Of a stretch of DNA of 64,000 bases, positions 1-8,200 are shown in pieces. Position 1 is the stretch's first letter; every line of letters begins with the position of its first letter. Position numbers and translations under genes: made by a program. The stretch is from Arthrobacter sp. Soil736. Lineage in GTDB: Bacteria > Actinomycetota > Actinomycetes > Actinomycetales > Micrococcaceae. The stretch is taken from NCBI RefSeq assembly GCF_001428005.1, contig NZ_LMSB01000023.1:189396-253395 (forward strand). The letters are read 5' to 3'. The notes below the pieces were generated by a model that made no database searches, had not been told where the DNA came from, and saw nothing but the letters and a program-made list of their open reading frames with translations.

Positions 1-2
1 TC

Positions 3-293
3 CGGCTGGACCGGAATGTGCTCATCGGGCGCAATCCCGCCGCCAACGCCGGCGAGTCCCAGGCCCAGCTGCTGGCGGTTCCGGACTCCGGGCGGACCAT
101 CTCCAAGACCCACCTTCACCTGCTCACGGACGGCGCGGGTGTGTGGGTGACGGACCGCAACTCCACGAACGGCAGCGCCGTCACCACGCCCGACGGCGTC
201 CGCACGCCGCTGCAGCCAGGCGTGCCATCATTTGTCAGCCCCGGAACCACGGTTCATTTCGGGGACCGCACTTTCACCGTAGGACAGGCATGA
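3..293 (+). CDS. FHA-domain protein, C-terminal part (5' end outside window)
   Basis: The reading frame is open from the left edge, so the true start is outside the window. The visible residues are the C-terminal half of an FHA (forkhead-associated, phosphothreonine-binding) domain. They show the IGR motif, a TISKTHLHL segment in the Ser/His phosphopeptide-contact position, and the DRNSTNGS turn that carries the conserved Asn. The stop codon overlaps the ATG of the next gene (ATGA), so the two are translationally coupled. It is the first visible member of a phospho-signalling operon that ends in an EssC/EccC-like ATPase. The partner phosphoprotein cannot be named from sequence, and domains upstream of the FHA cannot be seen. 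Confidence 0.85.
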   Translation, partial: RLDRNVLIGRNPAANAGESQAQLLAVPDSGRTISKTHLHLLTDGAGVWVTDRNSTNGSAVTTPDGVRTPLQPGVPSFVSPGTTVHFGDRTFTVGQA

Positions 294-1159
294 ACTCACA
301 GCAGGCGGCCCGCACTCCAAGGGCCGGCCGCGAGCCGGGCCTCAGCCTGAGCTACGGCTACGGCACAGACCGCGGCCTTCGCCGCGAGCTCAACGAGGAC
401 TCCTTCATCGCCTCCGATCCCGTCTTCGCCGTTGCGGACGGCATGGGCGGGCATGAAGCCGGCGAAGTTGCGAGCGGCATGTGCGTCCGCGCACTGGCAG
501 GAATGCCGCAGCTGGCCACGGGGGAGCGGACCGCCACGGCTTCCGTGGTGCAGCATTTCCTGGCCTCCGCGGATGACTCCATCCGGGCCGCTACAGGCTC
601 GCGTGCGGGCACCACGCTGAGCGGCGTGGTGGTGGTGGAGCAAATGGGCGTTCCCTACTGGCTGGTCATGAATATCGGCGACTCCCGGACGTACCGGCTG
701 AGCCAGGGCCAGTTCGCCCAGGTCAGCGTGGACCATTCCGAAGTCCAGGAGCTCGTGGACACCGGAGAGATCACGGCCGAACAGGCCACGGTCCACCCCC
801 GCCGGCACGTCGTGACCCGAGCGCTCGGCACGGGCGACGACACGGAAGCCGACTACTGGCTGCTTCCGATCGAGGAGGGCGACCGCGTCATGGTCTGCTC
901 GGACGGGCTCAACGGGGAGCTGAGCGACGACCGGATGCTGGGCATCCTGAGCGCGGTGGAGGATCCGCAGGAGGCTGTGGATGCGCTCATCCAGGCAGCA
1001 CTGAGAAGCGGCGGCAGGGACAACATCACCGTGATCGTCATCGACGCCAGGAACGTCCTGAATGATGCAGGCATGGCCACCACGGCACCGAGGACTGCGT
1101 CCGCCGCCGAGGACGAGGACACCCTGCCGCGTGCAGCCGCGAGCGAGGACTGCCCATGA
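290..1159 (+). CDS. PP2C-family Ser/Thr protein phosphatase (PstP/Stp type)
   Basis: A 289-residue metal-dependent phosphatase expected to remove phosphate from Ser/Thr residues phosphorylated by the kinase two genes downstream. Visible PP2C motifs are NEDSF (about 35-39), VADGMGGHEAGE (about 48-59, with the metal-binding Asp and Gly), a GTTLSG segment, NIGDSRTYRL, SDGLNG (about 204) and GRDNITVIV (about 241), which carries a metal-binding Asp. No membrane segment is visible, unlike mycobacterial PstP, so it is probably cytoplasmic. The ATG at 290 overlaps the previous stop; a longer upstream reading frame is only out-of-frame shadow of the FHA gene. The stop overlaps the next start. Kinase, phosphatase and FHA readers in one operon imply a self-contained phospho-switch. 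Confidence 0.93.
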   Translation: MNSQQAARTPRAGREPGLSLSYGYGTDRGLRRELNEDSFIASDPVFAVADGMGGHEAGEVASGMCVRALAGMPQLATGERTATASVVQHFLASADDSIRAATGSRAGTTLSGVVVVEQMGVPYWLVMNIGDSRTYRLSQGQFAQVSVDHSEVQELVDTGEITAEQATVHPRRHVVTRALGTGDDTEADYWLLPIEEGDRVMVCSDGLNGELSDDRMLGILSAVEDPQEAVDALIQAALRSGGRDNITVIVIDARNVLNDAGMATTAPRTASAAEDEDTLPRAAASEDCP

Positions 1160-2904
1160 CCGCAGCTAGCTACGTTCCGGGCGGCTGGTTGGGGCTGGTC
1201 CGCTCCGGAACCGCGGTCATCCTTGGCCCCGATACGCCGGCGCCGCTGGTCAGCACCGTGTGGGGCCTGTTGGGCGACGGCCCCGAAGTCCATGACGTGC
1301 TCCACGCCGTGACGAGCGGGTTCGGCGTGCCGCTGAACCGTACACCCTGGTTCGGCATCATTGGTTTCCGGGAATCGCTGAGGGTTTTCCTCCGCGGTGA
1401 CCTGGACCTGACCGTTCACCTTTCGGGCGGCCCGGTGGTGCTAGACGGCCGGAATGTCACCACCTGGACCGAACGGTGGCTGGACGCGCCGGAGTGGTTC
1501 AGCCTGACGGTTCCGGGCCAGTCCTCGGCCTTGGAGCTGCCGGTGACGGAAGGCGCCGTCCTCCTTAAAACCCTCCGGGTGGAGGTCGCCGGAGGCGGCA
1601 GCCCGGCAGCGAAACCCCAAGAGACTGAGAAACCCCAAGAGACTGACTCCGCGAGTGAAGCGTCCGCCGACGTCGTTGTTGAACCCGTACTGGAAGCCTC
1701 GGCCGAGACCGTGGCGGGGATGAGTGAGGAAACGTCTGCGGGCATGCCTGGGGAGGGGCCGGATGAAGGCGGGCTTGAAGAGACGCGCCTGCCCGAGACG
1801 GGCCTGACGGTCACCGGCGCCGCTGACTTGGCGGACCGGCACGACGAAGGACCGCAGGTGCCTGCACCGGCCACCGAACTCACCGGTTCGTACGACCACC
1901 TGTGGGACAAGACCGTCATGCGCAGCATCGAGGATGCGGCCGTCCGTGACGGCCAGGACGACGACGGCCAGGACGGTGAGGGCCATGACGACGGCGGCGC
2001 CCCGCCCGCGGCCAGCCAGGAAACAGGGAGCCAGGAATCAGCAGGTCCGGAATCAGCGAGCCCGGAATCAGCGAGCCACTCCACACCCGGCCCGGACGCT
2101 CACTACCCCGGCACGCCCGCCCGGGACGCCGAGCCCGCCGAGCCCGGGCCGGCCAACCAGACCCCGGTGCCCGGCGGACTGATTGATTCGGTGCCGTGGG
2201 CCACCAGCGGCGACCGTGCCCCGCGCCCCCAGGCCCCGCCGTCGTTCATTTCCCTGTCTGACGCCCGCCCGGGAGTGGACGAGCAGCTGCCCGAGCAGGA
2301 GCTGCCCCCACAGGAGCTGCAGGAACGGCTCGCTGACGGCGACCACGACGGGCAGACCATACTCAAGAGTGACCTGTCAGCCGCACCCCAGCCTGCCTCC
2401 GCCCCTGCCGCCGGCCGGGAGCCGGGCGGCGGTCCGCTGGGCGGCGGTCCGCTGGTTTTGGCCCGCGTGTGCGCACGCGGCCACGCCAACCCGCCCACCA
2501 GCGCGCAGTGCCCCACCTGCGGTTCCCCGCTCCCGGACGTCGCCGTGCAGGTGCCGCGACCCCGGCTCGGCCGGCTGCGGCTGTCCACTGGAGAACTGAT
2601 CGACCTCGATGAGTCGCTGGTCATAGGACGGCAGCCGTCGGTGTCGCGCGTCCAGGGCGGCGTCATGCCGCGGCTGGTCCAGGTGGCGAGCCCCGGAGGC
2701 GACATTTCACGGTCCCACGTCGAGGTGCGGCTGGAGGGCTGGCACGTGATGCTCTGCGACCTGAAGGCCACCAACGGCACCGTCCTGGTCCGTGAGGGGC
2801 AGCCGCCGCGACGCCTGGCCCAGAACGAGATGGCCATTGTCCTGGACGGTGACATCGCCGAACTCGGCGATGACGTTTCCTTGCGCTTTGAGGAGATCCT
2901 GTGA
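1156..2904 (+). CDS. Zinc-ribbon and FHA-domain protein
   Basis: A 582-residue protein. The N-terminal region (about 1-140) resembles no family I can name. It is followed by a long low-complexity acidic/Pro/Ser-rich linker (about 150-430) with repeated SPES/GPES-like units. Near residues 438-456 is a CxRGH...CPTC arrangement typical of a small zinc ribbon. The C-terminus (about 478-582) is an FHA domain with VIGRQPS, GDISRSHVEV and LKATNGT, carrying the conserved Arg, Ser, His and Asn. The gene overlaps both neighbours by 4 bp. The FHA domain should read phosphothreonine made by the adjacent kinase, and the linker looks like a flexible scaffold or phosphorylation target. Its actual partner is unknown. 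Confidence 0.85.
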   Translation: MTAASYVPGGWLGLVRSGTAVILGPDTPAPLVSTVWGLLGDGPEVHDVLHAVTSGFGVPLNRTPWFGIIGFRESLRVFLRGDLDLTVHLSGGPVVLDGRNVTTWTERWLDAPEWFSLTVPGQSSALELPVTEGAVLLKTLRVEVAGGGSPAAKPQETEKPQETDSASEASADVVVEPVLEASAETVAGMSEETSAGMPGEGPDEGGLEETRLPETGLTVTGAADLADRHDEGPQVPAPATELTGSYDHLWDKTVMRSIEDAAVRDGQDDDGQDGEGHDDGGAPPAASQETGSQESAGPESASPESASHSTPGPDAHYPGTPARDAEPAEPGPANQTPVPGGLIDSVPWATSGDRAPRPQAPPSFISLSDARPGVDEQLPEQELPPQELQERLADGDHDGQTILKSDLSAAPQPASAPAAGREPGGGPLGGGPLVLARVCARGHANPPTSAQCPTCGSPLPDVAVQVPRPRLGRLRLSTGELIDLDESLVIGRQPSVSRVQGGVMPRLVQVASPGGDISRSHVEVRLEGWHVMLCDLKATNGTVLVREGQPPRRLAQNEMAIVLDGDIAELGDDVSLRFEEIL

Positions 2905-4532
2905 GTTCCAAGCGGCCCGTAGCTCCGCCGCCCCGCATCCCCGGTTTCACGTACGTCAGCCTGCTCGGATCGGGCGGGTTCTCCGATGTCTACCTTTATG
3001 AGCAGGACCGGCCCCGCCGCAAGGTGGCCGTGAAGGTCCTCCTCTCGGGGCTGAAAACGGAGGGCGCGCGGCGCCGGTTCGAGTCAGAGGCCAACCTCAT
3101 GGCCCAACTGTCGTCGCATCCGTTCATCGTCACCATCTTCGAGGCCGAGGTCACGGAGGACGGGCACTCCTACCTGGCCATGGAATACTGCTCCCGGCCC
3201 AGCCTGGACGTCCGGTACCGGCGGCAGCGCTTCAGCGTGGACGAGGTCCTGGCCGTGGGCATCCAAGTAGCGTCCGCCGTCGAAACGGCCCACCGTGCCG
3301 GCATCGCGCACCGTGACATCAAACCGGCCAACATCCTGGTCACGGACTACAACCGGCCGGCGCTGACCGACTTCGGCATCTCCGGAACCCTCGGCGGCGA
3401 TGCCGATGAAGACGCCGGGATGTCCATTCCGTGGTCCCCGCCGGAACAGTTCCAGGGAGGAAAGGTCGACGGCGTCATGGTGGACGTGTGGGCACTCGGC
3501 GCCACGCTGTACACGCTGCTCGCCGGACGCTCGCCGTTTGTCCTGCCGGGGGCGGACAACTCCCAGCGGGAACTGATCTCCCGCATCACCGGCACGCCCG
3601 TCCCGCGGCTCGGCCGGGCCGACGTCCCCGAATCGCTGGAACAGGCGCTGGCCACGGCCATGGCGAAGTCGGCGTCCTCCCGCTATTCATCGGCTCACGC
3701 CTTCGCGCTGGCACTCCAGCGCATCCAGGCCGAGCTCAACCTGTCGGTCACGCCCTTCGAGGTCCTGGAGGAGCGCCACCAGGAGGACGTCCACACCGAC
3801 GACGGGTTCGAGGAAACCCGGGTACGCAACATCGCCGCCATCGACCCCGACAGGACGGGCAGTGCCCCGACCTTCCCTGCGCGGACCTGGCCGCTGGACC
3901 GCGGACGGTCCGCGCCGTCGTCCGCGCCTTCGCCCGGGGCGCAGGCCGCGCCCGGCCCCCGCCCGGGCGGCCCCGCAGCGCCGTCGGCAGTGCCGTCCGC
4001 GCCGGCTGGGGCGCCGGCCGCCGGTGACGACTGGGCACAGGCAACGGTCCTCCGGAGCAGCCAGCCCAAGGCTCCGGACGGGCCCGCGTCAGACCCGCTG
4101 CCCGAGGACCACGGGAAGCGCAACCTCTGGCTCGCCATCTCCGGCGGAACACTCCTGGCGCTCGCGGTCACCGTGGGCATCGTGGTGGCGTCATCGGCGC
4201 CGCAGCCCCAGGTGCTGGCCAGCGAACAGGTCAGCAAGCCGCCGGCAGATGCCCTGGATGACGGGTCCGTGCCGGACGTCGCGAAGCTCGCGGGCACGCC
4301 GGGAGCCGCCGGGAAGGTCCGGTTCACGTGGACCAACCCGCAGCCGAAGCCGGGAGACACCTACAAATGGCGGATCAAGACCGTCAAGGGCGGCGGGGGC
4401 TACCTCTCAACGTCCGCGGCGCGCGTGGATGTGGCCGCCAACCCCGCTGAACCCACCTGCGTGCAGGTGATCATCGTCCGCAGTGACGGCTCCGCGTCCC
4501 CGGCGGGCGAGGACTCCATCGCGTGCGTCTGA
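2901..4532 (+). CDS. Transmembrane Ser/Thr protein kinase (PknB-like class)
   Basis: A 543-residue kinase starting at a GTG that overlaps the previous stop (GTGA). The kinase domain covers about 15-275. Its glycine loop is GSGGFSDVYLY (about 23-33) and the ATP-anchoring Lys is in VAVKVLL (about 44). The catalytic loop is HRDIKPANIL (about 137-146), with DFGIS at about 157. A Pro/Ala-rich juxtamembrane segment contains several Thr and Glu-Thr sites. One transmembrane helix (about 406-428) is followed by a C-terminal extracytoplasmic domain of about 110 residues, not built of PASTA repeats, with two well-separated Cys. The topology suggests an external sensor that controls FHA-containing partners, including the ATPase two genes downstream. 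The ligand is unknown. Confidence 0.93.
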   Translation: MSSKRPVAPPPRIPGFTYVSLLGSGGFSDVYLYEQDRPRRKVAVKVLLSGLKTEGARRRFESEANLMAQLSSHPFIVTIFEAEVTEDGHSYLAMEYCSRPSLDVRYRRQRFSVDEVLAVGIQVASAVETAHRAGIAHRDIKPANILVTDYNRPALTDFGISGTLGGDADEDAGMSIPWSPPEQFQGGKVDGVMVDVWALGATLYTLLAGRSPFVLPGADNSQRELISRITGTPVPRLGRADVPESLEQALATAMAKSASSRYSSAHAFALALQRIQAELNLSVTPFEVLEERHQEDVHTDDGFEETRVRNIAAIDPDRTGSAPTFPARTWPLDRGRSAPSSAPSPGAQAAPGPRPGGPAAPSAVPSAPAGAPAAGDDWAQATVLRSSQPKAPDGPASDPLPEDHGKRNLWLAISGGTLLALAVTVGIVVASSAPQPQVLASEQVSKPPADALDDGSVPDVAKLAGTPGAAGKVRFTWTNPQPKPGDTYKWRIKTVKGGGGYLSTSAARVDVAANPAEPTCVQVIIVRSDGSASPAGEDSIACV

Positions 4533-4561
4533 CAAAACAGCCCAATGAGGAGACACTGAAA

Positions 4562-5266
4562 ATGGGAGACCTGGCCATAGATTTCTGCGGCGAATGGTAT
4601 GAGCCGACGGACGAGGACATCTTCAGCATCGGCCGCGAAGGCGACCTGGAAGTGGATGACAACCCGTACCTGCACCGGCGCTTCCTGCAGATCGCCCGGT
4701 ACGACGGCATCTGGTGGCTCAGCAATGTGGGCAGCATGCTCTCCGCAACCGTGGCCGACGGCTCCGGCGGAATGCAGGCCTGGCTGTCCCCGGGCGCCCG
4801 CCTGCCGCTGGTGTTCAGCCACACCACCATCATCTTCACGGCCGGGCCCACCACGTACGAATTCGCCGTCCACCTGAAGACGCCGTCGTTCCGGCAGGAG
4901 GCTCCCGGCGATTCCAGCGCCGGAGACACCACCATTGGTCCCGTGGTCTTCACGGACTCCCAAAAGGCGCTGATCGTGGCGCTGGCCGAGCCAATGCTCC
5001 GGCGGGAGGGGACCGGATTCAGTGCCATTCCGTCCTCCGCGGCCGCGGCCAAGACCCTCGGCTGGGCGCTCACCCGGTTCAACAGGAAGCTGGACAACGT
5101 GTGCGACAAGCTGGACCGCGTGGGTGTCGCCGGCCTCCGGGGAGGCGGGGGAAAGCTTGCCACCAACCGGCGTGCCCGGCTCGTGGAGCACGCGGTCACG
5201 TCCCACCTGGTGACCGCCGATGACCTGTACCTGATTGAAAAAATGAGAGGGACCGACGAAGGATGA
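4562..5266 (+). CDS. Degenerate FHA-like protein with C-terminal helical domain
   Basis: A 234-residue protein. The ATG at 4562 is chosen because AGGAG lies 9 bp upstream; an in-frame GTG at 4523 would overlap the kinase stop but has no such site. Residues about 15-110 follow the FHA layout (FSIGREGDLEV, then NPYLHRRF, then WWLSNVGS). The usual phosphothreonine-contact Ser and the following His are replaced, so binding may be lost or altered. The C-terminal part (about 130-234) is helical and charged, with a TRFNRKLDNVCDKL segment, and resembles a winged-helix fold. That resemblance is an inference. The stop overlaps the start of the EssC/EccC-like gene (ATGA), so it is probably an accessory or regulatory partner of that ATPase. 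Confidence 0.8.
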   Translation: MGDLAIDFCGEWYEPTDEDIFSIGREGDLEVDDNPYLHRRFLQIARYDGIWWLSNVGSMLSATVADGSGGMQAWLSPGARLPLVFSHTTIIFTAGPTTYEFAVHLKTPSFRQEAPGDSSAGDTTIGPVVFTDSQKALIVALAEPMLRREGTGFSAIPSSAAAAKTLGWALTRFNRKLDNVCDKLDRVGVAGLRGGGGKLATNRRARLVEHAVTSHLVTADDLYLIEKMRGTDEG

Positions 5267-8200
5267 GAATCCGACTGACGCTTCGCCGGGACCCCGCGGA
5301 CGCCAAGGACCTCGCCGTCACCGTGGACGGACTCGCCACCGTGGCGGACATCGCCACGGAACTCTGGACCGCAGACCCCGGCCGGCGGGATGAGCCCGCC
5401 CCGCCGAACCTCTCGCTCCGGATCGACGAGGCGTTCGTGGCCGGCGGGATGCGCGGCATCGTCCTCAACCGCACGGACAACCTCCTGGAATCGGGACTGC
5501 GGCCGGGATCGGTTGTTTCGCTAACCCAGGTCAGCGAGCAGTTCGGAGTTCCCGGAACCGGCAGCGGTCCTGCCGCCGGCCGCGGACCCGCGGTCGCCAC
5601 CCTCCGCATTCTTTCCGGGCCCGACGTCGGGCGGGAGTTTTCGCTGCCCTCCGGCACCAGCTACATCGGCCGGGACCGCGACGTCGACGTCAGGCTCACC
5701 GACCCGCTGACATCGAAACGGCACGCACGCATCACCGTGGGTGAGAGCGTCGAGATCGTTGACACCAATTCGGCCAACGGTCTTCAGATGGACGGGCTGC
5801 CCGTCACCCGGGCCACCCTGAATTCTTCGGACACCGTGACGTTGGGCGACACCGAGCTCACCGTGGTGCCGCTGGCCCGCAGCGGCGCGGCCGCTCCGAC
5901 GTCGCCCCTTGTTGACTTCAACCGTTCCCCGCGCGTGGTTCCCCGGTTCAGCCCGTCAAAGCGGGTGCCGCCGGCGGGGCCAAAGCGGCAGGACCACCAC
6001 GCCTTCCCGTACATCATGCTGATAGCCCCGCTGATGATGGGGGCCGTCCTCTTCGCAGTCACGCAAAGCCTGATTTCCATGCTTTTCATGCTGATGATGC
6101 CGCTGTTCATCGTGGGGCATTACGTGGACCAGAAACTGCAGGCCAAGCGGGAGCGCAAGGAGCAGCTCAAGGAGTTCCGGGAATCGATGGCCGCGTTCCG
6201 GCTGGACATCACCGAGCTGCAGCGGGTGGAACGGGCGGTCCGGCTGCAGGAGGCGCCGTCCGTCAGCGACACCGTCGATTCGATCTACAAGCTTGGCCCC
6301 CTGCTCTGGACCCACCGGCCCGAGCACCAGGGGTTCCTGGGGCTCCGGTTCGGACTCGGCACGGTGCCGTCGCGGGTGCCGCTCGAGGAACCGAACTTCA
6401 GCGAAACCGAAACGGAGTTCCGGCGCGAAATCGAGGACTGCCTGGCCCGGTTCCGGGAGATCGAAGGCGTGCCGGTCGTCTCCCAGCTGCGGTCTTCCGG
6501 CTCGTTCGGCCTCGCTGGCTCCCGCGGCCTCGTCGACGACGTGGCCAGGGGCATGGTGCTGCAGCTCGTCGGCCTGCACTCGCCGGCCGAGGTCGCGGTG
6601 GCAGCCATCACGTCCACCAGGTCGAGGGAACGCTGGAACTGGCTGCAGTGGCTGCCGCACGTCGGGTCGAGCCACAGCCCGCTCGCCGGCGACCACCTTG
6701 CGGCCGGTTCCGCCAGCGGTGCCAGCCTCCTGGCCCGGCTGGAGGACCTCCTGGAGCTCCGCGAAGCAGCGCTGCAGTCGCCCGGCCCCGTCCACCGGCC
6801 CGGCATCCACGAGGAAACCGGGGACGTGCCCGCCCCGGTGCTGCCCTCGGTCCTGGTCATCATTGAGGACGACGCCCCGGTGGACCGGGGGAGGCTCACC
6901 CGGCTCGTGGAACGCGGGCCGGACTCCGGCGTGCACGTTCTGTGGGTGGCCACCGGCGTTGAGGCCCTCCCGGCCGCATGCCGCGACTTCATGGCGGTCG
7001 ACGGCGAACACGGCACCACCACCGGGCAGGTGAGGCTGGGACGCCACACCTACCCCGTGAGCTGTGAAAGCCTCGACGCCGAACTCGCCGGCCAGCTGGC
7101 ACGCATGCTGTCGCCCGTGGTGGACGCCGGAAAGCCCCTGGAAGACGACTCGAACCTGCCCCGCGCCGTTTCCTACGCGGCGCTCATCGGCAAGGACTTC
7201 CTGGACAATCCGCAGGCCGTCGCGGAACGGTGGCAGGAAAACAACTCGGTCCGCACCACCGCCGTCGCGAACCGCAAGGACAACGGGTCGCTGCGGGCGC
7301 TGGTGGGGTCCAAGGGCGTCGAGCCGCTGTACCTGGACCTCAAGAATGAGGGCCCCCACGCGCTCGTCGGCGGCACCACGGGCGCCGGCAAGTCCGAGTT
7401 CCTGCAGTCCTGGGTCATGGGCATGGCCACCGCCTACAGCCCGGACCGGGTCAGCTTCCTCTTCGTCGACTACAAGGGCGGCGCCGCGTTTGCCGACTGC
7501 CTGCACCTCCCGCACACGGTGGGGCTCGTCACGGATCTTTCGCCGCACCTCGTGCGCCGCGCCCTGACCTCGCTGCGCGCCGAACTTCACTACCGGGAGC
7601 GGCTGCTGAACCGGAAGAAGGCCAAGGACCTGCTGGCCCTGCAGCGCGAGGCGGACCCCGACGCGCCGCCGTACCTGGTGATCGTGGTGGATGAGTTCGC
7701 CGCGCTCGCCACCGAGGTGCCCGAATTCGTGGACGGAGTGGTCGACGTCGCCGCCCGCGGCCGGTCCCTCGGGCTCCACCTGATCCTCGCCACCCAGCGC
7801 CCCGCCGGCGTCATCAAGGAGAGCCTGCGCGCCAACACCAACCTCCGCGTGGCGCTGCGCATGGCCGACGAGGACGACGCAACCGACATCCTCGGCGTGC
7901 CGGATGCCGCCTACTTCGACCCCTCCATCCCGGGCCGTGGCGCGGCAAAAACCGGACCTGGCCGCATTCAGGGGTTCCAGACCGGATACGCCGGCGGCTG
8001 GACCACCGAGCGGCCGCAGCGCCCGCAGATCGACATCGTGGAAATGGCGTTCGGTTCCGGTCCCGCCTGGGCGACGCCGGCTCCGGAATCTCCGGTCAAG
8101 GACGAGCCCTCCGGTCCTAACGACATCGCCCGGATGACGTCCAACGTCATCCGGGCGGCGGACCTCCTGGCCATCGGTCCGCCCCGCAAGCCGTGGCTGA

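Noticed and set aside
4523..5266. GTG 4523 as the start of the degenerate FHA gene
   Set aside because: The ATG at 4562 has a strong AGGAG, while the GTG would overlap the kinase stop and lacks a ribosome site.
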